DNA from: CAIYTF01 sp963664845
GTDB taxonomy: Bacteria > Bacteroidota > Ignavibacteria > Ignavibacteriales > Ignavibacteriaceae
DNA: 64,000 nt
Assembly (NCBI GenBank): GCA_963664845.1
Contig: OY761615.1
Coordinates: 1,054,001 to 1,118,000 of the forward strand
Direction: 5' to 3'
Positions 25,962 through 33,138 of this stretch are shown here, piece after piece. The notes beneath the pieces were generated by a model. That model saw nothing but the letters and a program-made list of their open reading frames with translations, did not search any database and had not been told where the DNA came from. A program made the position numbers and the translations under genes. Positions within the stretch are counted from its first letter, which is position 1. The number at the start of each line of letters is the position of its first letter.

Positions 25962-28472
25962 ATGGGAAATATACCACTGGAGCCTATTTCACAACAAGGC
26001 ATTCTTGTCATTGGCGATTTGTTTATTGACGAGAACTGGGTTATGGCAAAAACCGATAACTACAGCAGTACTGAAGTTGGAGAGGTTCATTATACCAACA
26101 TGCCTGTTTCCGAAAAAAGCTATATCTGGAGTGTATGCGGCATTGCCAATGTCCTCAAAGTTTTCATGGGAAATCTTGAAGATTCATCAACCACAACAGA
26201 GAAGAACCCTCCCATTTCATCAAAATATCAGATGTATGGTGCAGGAATTTGGAATCAGGAGGATGAAGAAATAATGAAGTGCATTTTGTGTGGGAAATGC
26301 AAACCAACCAACGGAACGGATTTGAACAACAATACCTGCCCAATTAAAAACAAAAAGCTGGGCTTCACTCCATTAACATTAGTCAAAAAACTTCCAGCCG
26401 AAGCTGCAACCTGTGTATATAAAACTGATGCTGAACACTTTCCTTGCAAGCTTATTAATCTCGCCGAGGACAACAAAGAGGCAGCCACAACGAATCGGAT
26501 TTACCGGATCTATGAAGGATACCAAAGCGTCTCGCCCAAACTAAAATACCGCTATGACTGGCAACATGAACTTGCGGAATCGGAAATCTCCGACGAAAAA
26601 CTTAAACTACTTCCTCAGAACAATATTGCGGCGATAATTGTTGTCGATCATGGGAAAGGGATGATAAATGAAAAGGTAATATCGTATTTGCTTGCCAAAT
26701 ATGAGACCGCAGACTGGTATGTGCGCACAAAGATAAATAAACCAAAATGGATGAATAAATTCTTAGAGAGGGGAAAAGAAATTCGTTTTAACATGGTAGA
26801 CGAGCAGTTAATTGTCAATATGTATGATAAACGCAAGTGGATTTATAAGACGGAATTGTGCCGAGCCTCTTTGGAATTAATGGGGTATATGCTCGGACTG
26901 CGAAATTTTGAACATTGCAATGAGACTGCACCCAAGTCACCAAATTCACAATATGCCGCCGCGCTGTTTGCAAATAATATGGTAATCGCAGGCTCACGCA
27001 TCCCAAACATTCAGGATGCAAACAGAGTGCAAAACGGCGATAATGACGATGCTGAGATTTCGCTTTACAAGAACTATTCAGAAAAATATTGGCCAATAAG
27101 AACTGGACGCTCTTCTGCTTTTTTTAACTCGTTGGTCTATTGGGATCTTATGAATAGCGATTTAAAGACCAAAGACCAAGGTGTTAAAATAAGAGGTGGT
27201 GTTAAGGGTTTTGACTTAACTATTAGTTTTGGCGAGAAAACATTCAATGGTTTTCAATATGCGGTTAAATGGGCTCTCCGAAATGTTGAAAAATGGATGG
27301 GCGAATGCTTACGGGATTGGGGACAAGAAAACCAAGGTGCACTTATTGGTCCTTTCAGAGATGTTATATCCTGGCATCGCTCTTCAACAAAAATGCGTGC
27401 TCCAGACATCATAAAAAAGAACTATAATGAAAGCTGGCAGTTCTGGAATTCGTCTTCAGAAAACTATGGTATTATTGAAAACAAAGGGCAAAAAGAATTT
27501 CACTTATGGCGATCATATGGAATATTACCAAGTTATATTTGCCCTGGCGGGGAAAAACGAACAAGCATCAATAATCTGGTCAGTGCAATCGACAGATTCA
27601 GTAAAAATCCTCATCCTGAGCAATCATTAAATTATGTTTTTCTTTCAGAGCCAGGCTGGGGGAAAAGCTATCTCGCTGAGTGCGTCTCAAAATATTTTGA
27701 TTTTACTTTTATCAAATATTCAATAGCGCAAATGTCTTCAACACATGAATTAATTGAATCTCTAAAAAACATTTCTTCTACGCAAAAGATTTCCAAGAAA
27801 AAAGTTTTGGTTTTCGTGGATGAGATCGACGCCGAAATCAACGGACATCCGGTACTTGGACTCTTCCTTGAGCCAATGGATGACGGAATATTTACCTCCG
27901 GTGGATCACCGCATCGAATCGATCCCTGTATATGGATTTTTGCCGGTTCAAAACCATTGAGCCATATTCGCCAGTTACCCAAAGGACGAGATTTCCTTTC
28001 CAGGATTTCAGGTAATTCAATAAATGTTGGATTCTTGACTAATGAAAAGAGAGATCACATAGAGAAGCAATCACGCGACGAAGACTGTCGTTTTGATTTG
28101 TTCAAATTGAATTTAATGGACAACATCCCCAAAGCCGGGGAAGACAAACAGACAGAAATTGTCTATCAAATTGTGAATCTCCTCCAAATAAAATACGGTT
28201 ATATCAGCCAAATTGAAGAAGATGTTATTAAATTGTTTTATACTATTTTACCAATCAATGGAGGCAGAAGTCTTAAAACATTTGTCTCAAAATTTCAGAA
28301 CCCAACTTCCGGCAAGATCGAGGTTTCCAGTCTGCCTGCGGGAATTACTGAGGAGCCGCTTAGATCGCATATAGTATTATTAAATCCTAAGTGGTACCAA
28401 GACAATATTTTGAATAGACACGGCAGTAAAAAAACTGACTATGTTAAAATTTTTACTGAACCGGCCGATTAG
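25962..28472 (+). CDS. PfkB/HldE-like pseudokinase fused to AAA+ ATPase
   Basis: I know of no named family for this 836-residue protein. Residues 14-400 follow the PfkB/RfaE kinase order: 'ILVIGDLFIDENW' (14-26) matches HldE-type starts, 'AAIIVVDHGKGMINEKVISYL' (223-243) matches the 'VLSDYAKGVL' segment, and 'RTGRSSAFFNSL' (380-391) sits where D-T-x-G-A-G-D-x-F belongs. There the catalytic Asp is Ser, so sugar-kinase activity is unlikely. A Cys cluster C-x2-C-x2-C-x12-C (107, 110, 113, 126) is inserted where the sugar lid would be. Residues 555-780 are an AAA+ domain: Walker A 'EPGWGKS' (563-569), Walker B 'VLVFVDEID' (615-623), arginine-finger region 'GRDFLSRI' (675-682) and sensor 2 'GGRSLKTF' (767-774). 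The gene stands alone with long gaps on both sides. A sensor domain driving an AAA+ motor, as in stress or anti-phage proteins, is an inference. Confidence 0.72.
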   Translation: MGNIPLEPISQQGILVIGDLFIDENWVMAKTDNYSSTEVGEVHYTNMPVSEKSYIWSVCGIANVLKVFMGNLEDSSTTTEKNPPISSKYQMYGAGIWNQEDEEIMKCILCGKCKPTNGTDLNNNTCPIKNKKLGFTPLTLVKKLPAEAATCVYKTDAEHFPCKLINLAEDNKEAATTNRIYRIYEGYQSVSPKLKYRYDWQHELAESEISDEKLKLLPQNNIAAIIVVDHGKGMINEKVISYLLAKYETADWYVRTKINKPKWMNKFLERGKEIRFNMVDEQLIVNMYDKRKWIYKTELCRASLELMGYMLGLRNFEHCNETAPKSPNSQYAAALFANNMVIAGSRIPNIQDANRVQNGDNDDAEISLYKNYSEKYWPIRTGRSSAFFNSLVYWDLMNSDLKTKDQGVKIRGGVKGFDLTISFGEKTFNGFQYAVKWALRNVEKWMGECLRDWGQENQGALIGPFRDVISWHRSSTKMRAPDIIKKNYNESWQFWNSSSENYGIIENKGQKEFHLWRSYGILPSYICPGGEKRTSINNLVSAIDRFSKNPHPEQSLNYVFLSEPGWGKSYLAECVSKYFDFTFIKYSIAQMSSTHELIESLKNISSTQKISKKKVLVFVDEIDAEINGHPVLGLFLEPMDDGIFTSGGSPHRIDPCIWIFAGSKPLSHIRQLPKGRDFLSRISGNSINVGFLTNEKRDHIEKQSRDEDCRFDLFKLNLMDNIPKAGEDKQTEIVYQIVNLLQIKYGYISQIEEDVIKLFYTILPINGGRSLKTFVSKFQNPTSGKIEVSSLPAGITEEPLRSHIVLLNPKWYQDNILNRHGSKKTDYVKIFTEPAD

Positions 28473-28765
28473 GTTCGTTAACGGTTTTGTGGAGTAGCTA
28501 ATGTAAACGCAACCTTTATAGGAAATAGCCCATTGCTCCCGTAAATTACCTCAGTGGTCGCAAAGCATTTTCTTTCAATAACCATGCTCATCGGACCAGA
28601 GAGAAAACGTCTCACTGGTCGGAAATCTTATACTCACGAACAGAACAAAATTATACTTGAATCTGGTGACCCACACTTTAATTTACATCCCTTAGTGAAT
28701 TATTCTCCTTTCGAATTTGTTCCTATATTCAGCTAACATTTTCCTTCAACTTGAAGAGGTCATAC

Positions 28766-29461
28766 ATGGCAAATGAACTTAACCGGGCAAAAAAGTTCAG
28801 GTATTATGATTTAATCATGGCGGCATTCGTCACCGTGCTGCTTTGTTCCAACGTTATCGGTGCCGAAAAAGTAGTCTCTCTGGGCGGCTTCACCTTTGGC
28901 GCAGGGATATTATTCTTCCCAATCAGTTATTTTTTCAACGATGTGCTTACAGAAGTCTATGGGTATGCCCGAAGCCGTAAAGTGGTCTGGGCAGGATTCG
29001 CCGGAATGGTTTTTGCATCGGTGATGGCGACAGTGGTTGTTGCCCTGCCCCCTGCTGCCGGATGGGAACATCAAAAGTCTTATGAAGTTGTCTTCGGGCA
29101 AACCTCCAGAATTGTTATTGCCTCCCTGACTGCGTTTTTTTGCGGGGAATTCGCAAATTCGTTCACACTGGCAAAAATGAAAATTCGCACCAGTGGAAAG
29201 ATGCTTTGGACACGAACCATAGGTTCAACCATGGTTGGCGAGGCAGTTGACTCACTGATCTTCTACCCCGTTGCATTCTACGGTTTCTGGCCCAATGACC
29301 TGATCATCAAGGTTATGATCACCAACTACGCATTGAAGGTAATCTGGGAAGTGGCCGCGACTCCGGTCACCTACAAAGTGGTCAATTTTCTTAAAAAACA
29401 GGAACATGAAGATTATTATGACACGAATACCAATTTCACTCCATTTTCGATGGAAACCTGA
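28766..29461 (+). CDS. Queuosine-precursor transporter, YhhQ/VUT family
   Basis: The 231-residue membrane protein has the YhhQ signature: 'LLCSNVIGAEKVV', 'PISYFFNDVLTEVYGYARSRKVVW', 'FFCGEFANSFTLAKMK' and 'WTRTIGSTMVGEAVDSLIFYP'. About six helices are visible. YhhQ imports preQ0/preQ1 or queuine for tRNA modification. ATG at 28766, preceded by GAAGAGG, is the natural start; the longest frame opens at TTG 28751. No queuosine biosynthesis genes and no preQ1 riboswitch pattern were seen nearby. Confidence 0.92.
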   Translation: MANELNRAKKFRYYDLIMAAFVTVLLCSNVIGAEKVVSLGGFTFGAGILFFPISYFFNDVLTEVYGYARSRKVVWAGFAGMVFASVMATVVVALPPAAGWEHQKSYEVVFGQTSRIVIASLTAFFCGEFANSFTLAKMKIRTSGKMLWTRTIGSTMVGEAVDSLIFYPVAFYGFWPNDLIIKVMITNYALKVIWEVAATPVTYKVVNFLKKQEHEDYYDTNTNFTPFSMET

Positions 29462-29551
29462 TCTCATTTGTCATTTTTTTGTGTTATAACCTTATCTATA
29501 TTTAGTGTCCAAACAAAAATATTATAGCCAAAAATGATAAAAGATTGGATA

Positions 29552-29619
29552 AGGCGTAAATAGAACCCACCCTGTGTCCCTCCCTTTCGCAACGGGAGGG
29601 AAGGAACGCCTATTTTTTT
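29552..29619 (+). terminator. Nested-hairpin terminator after the YhhQ-type gene
   Basis: An outer stem AGGCGT/ACGCCT (29552-29557 with 29606-29611) encloses an 8-bp inner hairpin TCCCTCCC/GGGAGGGA (29577-29584 with 29594-29601). Seven T residues follow one base after the outer stem (29613-29619). It lies about 90 bases after the transporter stop and 55 before the next gene. A CCTGTG/CACAGG pair (29571-29576 with 29622-29627) could form an alternative fold. Confidence 0.75.
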
Positions 29620-29673
29620 GGCACAGGTCTGTCCAGTTTAGGTATCATCAGTAAAAAACAATAACAGGAATAT

Positions 29674-30048
29674 ATGCCATTCGTAACCATTACTGTAAAA
29701 ACGGGAAAAGACGCAACCTATCTCAACAGGTTGTCGAAGATAATTCACACCGCCATGCAGGAGACCATATCATTTCCCGCTGATGTTTATTTTCACAAGA
29801 TTCATGAATTGAAAAAGGAAAACATGCTTTATCTTTCCGAATTCAGGAATCTTAAGCGGTCTCATGACATGTTATTCATCGAATGCACAATCAAATCTGG
29901 GCGCAGTGCCGAGAAAAAGCAATTAATGTATGAGCGCATTTCAAATGATCTTAATACAAAACTCGGTATCCGGAAAGAAGACATTATGATCGTCATACGG
30001 GAAAACAATGCCGAGGACTGGTATCTCCACCCACCGGTTCAGGACTGA
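29674..30048 (+). CDS. Tautomerase (4-oxalocrotonate tautomerase superfamily) protein
   Basis: At 124 residues it is the two-unit form of the tautomerase fold. Each half starts with a beta strand ('PFVTITVKTGKDATYLNRLS' and 'DMLFIECTIKSGRSAEKKQL'). Pro2 directly follows the initiator Met and would be the catalytic N-terminal base after Met removal. The reaction class is keto-enol tautomerisation; the substrate is unknown. It stands 35 bases before the DinB-type gene, probably in one transcript. Confidence 0.82.
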   Translation: MPFVTITVKTGKDATYLNRLSKIIHTAMQETISFPADVYFHKIHELKKENMLYLSEFRNLKRSHDMLFIECTIKSGRSAEKKQLMYERISNDLNTKLGIRKEDIMIVIRENNAEDWYLHPPVQD

Positions 30049-30083
30049 AACAGCCATAGAACTTTTCATAAGGAATTATAGTA

Positions 30084-30545
30084 ATGAATAAAAGCTTTAT
30101 TAAACAATTTGAATTTGAAGAATGGGCCAATAAGCAGATACTTGCAGCCCTTGAAACCATCAATGATGATGATGACCGTTCAGTTTTGCTGCTGTCTCAT
30201 ATCCTCTCCTCACATGCGATGTGGCTCAACAGGGTTAAAGGAGAACCGTTGAAACATGAACTGTTCCAGGTCAGAACGCTGGCCGAATGCGCTGATCAGA
30301 TAATTGAGAACAGTGTGGGCTGGCAGGATTACATCAACACTGCAGAGCCTGAGGAACTTTCAAGAGTGGTTCATTTCACCAATCTGGTCACCGGCAGCAG
30401 AAGCAAAATAAGCGTTGAGGACGCAATGACGCATATTCTTGGTCATTCCGCCTACCATCGTGGTCAGATAGTGGCTCGGATGAAGGGGAAAATTGATCCT
30501 CTGCCTTCAATCACCTATATTTTCTTTGTGAGCGAACCAGAATAG
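30084..30545 (+). CDS. DinB/YfiT-type four-helix metalloprotein
   Basis: The 153-residue protein has the DinB layout: a first helix 'KQFEFEEWANKQILAAL', a His-bearing second helix 'LLLSHILSSHAMWLNR' (His44 probable ligand), and a fourth helix 'ILGHSAYHRGQIVARM' (His121 and His125). Three His residues would bind a divalent metal. Many members act as thiol-dependent S-transferases or are of unknown use. AAGGAATT precedes the ATG. It follows the tautomerase gene in the same direction. Confidence 0.88.
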   Translation: MNKSFIKQFEFEEWANKQILAALETINDDDDRSVLLLSHILSSHAMWLNRVKGEPLKHELFQVRTLAECADQIIENSVGWQDYINTAEPEELSRVVHFTNLVTGSRSKISVEDAMTHILGHSAYHRGQIVARMKGKIDPLPSITYIFFVSEPE

Positions 30546-30651
30546 ATAATTGACCGGCTAATTGGATGACCCCGGAAAAATGTTTAACCTGTCGCAGGAA
30601 TAGATATTTTTCATATTTTAGGGGGTCAAAAAAAACATTATACCGAAAAGG

Positions 30652-33138
30652 ATGGTTACACGTTTGTTTCTAGCTCCAAAGGACAGCACCGCAATTGTAT
30701 GGCAAGACGAACATATAAGTTATACCACGTTACTAAACCGTGTCCATGCAGTATCTGCAATATTGGCACCCAAGGCACCAACAAAAATTGCCATATTCTC
30801 TGAGAACAGAGCCGAATGGGCCTATGCACTCTATGCCGGTTGGGAAACAAATGCGACGGTTGTGCCTATCGATTTTCTGGCATCCGTTGAAGACGTAAGC
30901 TATATTCTCAACGATTGCAAGCCAGAAATAGTATTCACATCGGAAAAATCCAGCGGTGTCCTTTTTGAAGCACTTCCGAATTTGGAATCCAAACCCGAGA
31001 TCCTCATTTTTGAAAATCTGGATTATTCAAATGACGGTGACGCCAAACCAACCTCCATTGACGGGAAATCTGATAAAACAGCGGTTATTATTTATACTTC
31101 TGGAACGACCGGGAACCCCAAAGGCGTAATGTTATCGTTCGACAACATTTCTGCAAATATTGAAGCAGTTTCGGAGAATATCCCTATCTATACCGAAGCA
31201 AGAAATGTTATGGTACTCCTTCCTCTGCATCATGTTTTCCCTCTGGTTGGGTCTTTGATTGCTCCGTTAATGGTTGGCGCCACAGCGGCATTTACTCCAT
31301 CCATCAAGTCTTCTGATATAATTGCTACATTAAAAGAGAATAAAATTGGCATAATCATAGGCGTTCCACGCCTCTATGATGCGATCCTCAAGGGCATCAT
31401 GTCGAAAATAAATGCGAATCCCATTGCAAAAAATCTGTTCAGACTGGCCAAAAGAGTTAATTCCCAGAGCTTCTCGAGAAAAATATTCAAAAAAGTGCAT
31501 GACACACTCGGCGGGAAAGTAGATTACCTGGTGAGCGGAGGAGCCAAACTTGAACCGGAATTAGCAAGAAATTATAAAGCATTGGGCTTTGAAATGCTTG
31601 AGGGCTTTGGCATGTCTGAAGCAGCACCCATGATCACCTTCACGCGTCCAGGGCGCTGGGTAATTGGCTCCGCAGGTGAGCGCATGCCAGGAATGGAAGT
31701 TATCTCCAAAGACGGCGAGATCATTGCCCGGGGCAGAAATATCATGCAAGGATACTTCAATCGTCCTGAGGAAACGGCTGCCATAATCAAAGACGGATGG
31801 CTGCATACAGGAGATTTGGGTTACTTTGACAAGAAAGGGTTCATCCACGTTACCGGGCGCTCAAAAGATATTATTGTTCTCTCAAACGGAAAGAATATTA
31901 ACCCTGAAGAGATTGAGTTTAAGCTGCTAGCGATGTCACCATTCATTCTTGAAGTGGCAGTATTCGCAAAAAGTGACACACTGAACTGCATTATTTATCC
32001 TGATTTCGCAAAGATGAAGGAAAGCGGTATACAAAATTTCGAAGAAGCTCTAAAAACAAAAGTAATTGAGGAGTATAATAATTCGGCGTCTTCATACAAA
32101 CGGCTCGGTAAATTCTATATTTCGCGTGATGAGCTGCCCAAAACCCGCCTTGGCAAAATCCAACGCTTCAAGCTTGAATCACTCCTGCTGCCGTCGAAAG
32201 ACAAGTTCAGCAAAGCAGAGCCGCAATTTGAGGAATATATTGTAATCAGAGACTTCCTTAAGGGAAATAACCGGGGCGTGGTTTCACCCGATGATCATTT
32301 CGATTTTGATCTGGCTCTGGATTCATTGGAAAAAATAAATTTCCAGGTCTTTTTGGAATCAACTTTCGGTATTAAGCTGGAAGAGAACATATTCCAGACC
32401 AACCCGACAGTTGAAAAGCTGGCAGCTTTCATGCGTGAAAAGAAAAACAAACTGCAGGTGGAAACGGTCCGCTGGTCAGAAATATTACGTGAGAAAATCG
32501 ACCTGTATACCCTGCCCCGCAGCCGATTCACGCACAACTGGTTTAAAAATATATCGAAAGTTTTCTTCAAACTCTATTTCCGTGTTGAAAGTTCAGGAAT
32601 TGAAAACCTGCCGCAGGAACCTTTTATTATTGCGCCTAACCATCAGAGTTTCTTCGATGGGCTCTTCATCCTGATGTTCCTGAAGAAGAAAGTTTTGAAG
32701 AACACGTATTTTTACGCGAAGTCAAAACATGTTAAACCGGGGTTGGTAAAAAAATTGGCAGATAACAATAACGTTATTGTTATGGACATTAATAAAGACT
32801 TGAAGCTTTCCATGCAAAAGCTTGCTGCCGCATTGAGAATGAAAAAGAATATTATCATTTTCCCTGAAGGCACCAGGTCAACAACCGGCTCCCTCGGCGA
32901 TTTTAAAAAATTCTTCGCAGTTCTCAGTCTTGAATGCTCTGCCCCCGTTGTTCCGGTTTCAATAGTAGGAGCTGATAAAGCGCTTCCCAAAGGAAGCATC
33001 CTGCCCCGCCCCTGGAAAAAAATTACGATTAAATTCCATAAGGCGGTATATCCTGAGGGTCATTCCTATGAATCGATGAAGGATACGGTTGTTAACCGCT
33101 TGGCACAGGAGTTTACCGGGTTACATCTCCCTAAATAG
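30652..33138 (+). CDS. Acyl-CoA/ACP synthetase - acyl carrier - PlsC acyltransferase fusion
   Basis: Three modules share 828 residues. The first, about 1-510, is an AMP-binding adenylating domain ('YTSGTTGNPKG' near 148, 'GFGMSEAAP', 'GWLHTGDLG', C-terminal Lys in 'KTRLGKIQRF'). The second, about 530-600, is an acyl-carrier domain with the phosphopantetheine site D-S-L (Ser near 558). The third, about 630-828, is a PlsC acyltransferase (N-H-Q-S-F-F-D near 663, 'FPEGTRS'). Together they could activate a fatty acid, hold it on the internal carrier and transfer it to a lysophospholipid. E. coli Aas has the synthetase and transferase in the opposite order and no carrier domain. The 3' end overlaps the convergent barrel gene by 18 bases. 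Confidence 0.92.
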   Translation: MVTRLFLAPKDSTAIVWQDEHISYTTLLNRVHAVSAILAPKAPTKIAIFSENRAEWAYALYAGWETNATVVPIDFLASVEDVSYILNDCKPEIVFTSEKSSGVLFEALPNLESKPEILIFENLDYSNDGDAKPTSIDGKSDKTAVIIYTSGTTGNPKGVMLSFDNISANIEAVSENIPIYTEARNVMVLLPLHHVFPLVGSLIAPLMVGATAAFTPSIKSSDIIATLKENKIGIIIGVPRLYDAILKGIMSKINANPIAKNLFRLAKRVNSQSFSRKIFKKVHDTLGGKVDYLVSGGAKLEPELARNYKALGFEMLEGFGMSEAAPMITFTRPGRWVIGSAGERMPGMEVISKDGEIIARGRNIMQGYFNRPEETAAIIKDGWLHTGDLGYFDKKGFIHVTGRSKDIIVLSNGKNINPEEIEFKLLAMSPFILEVAVFAKSDTLNCIIYPDFAKMKESGIQNFEEALKTKVIEEYNNSASSYKRLGKFYISRDELPKTRLGKIQRFKLESLLLPSKDKFSKAEPQFEEYIVIRDFLKGNNRGVVSPDDHFDFDLALDSLEKINFQVFLESTFGIKLEENIFQTNPTVEKLAAFMREKKNKLQVETVRWSEILREKIDLYTLPRSRFTHNWFKNISKVFFKLYFRVESSGIENLPQEPFIIAPNHQSFFDGLFILMFLKKKVLKNTYFYAKSKHVKPGLVKKLADNNNVIVMDINKDLKLSMQKLAAALRMKKNIIIFPEGTRSTTGSLGDFKKFFAVLSLECSAPVVPVSIVGADKALPKGSILPRPWKKITIKFHKAVYPEGHSYESMKDTVVNRLAQEFTGLHLPK

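Noticed and set aside
28554..28736. 60-codon frame between the AAA+ gene and the transporter
   Set aside because: Too short, no motif, no clear ribosome-binding site.
28473..28765. Possible preQ1 riboswitch before the queuosine-precursor transporter
   Set aside because: The CUGGG-type and A-rich pseudoknot pattern of preQ1 switches was not found.
29571..29627. Outer CCTGTG/CACAGG stem as a separate riboswitch
   Set aside because: Only six base pairs and overlapping a good terminator; kept as an alternative pairing only.
33103..33120. TGGCAC sequence as a sigma-54 promoter
   Set aside because: The -12 element (TTGC) is missing at the right distance, and the site lies within a coding end.
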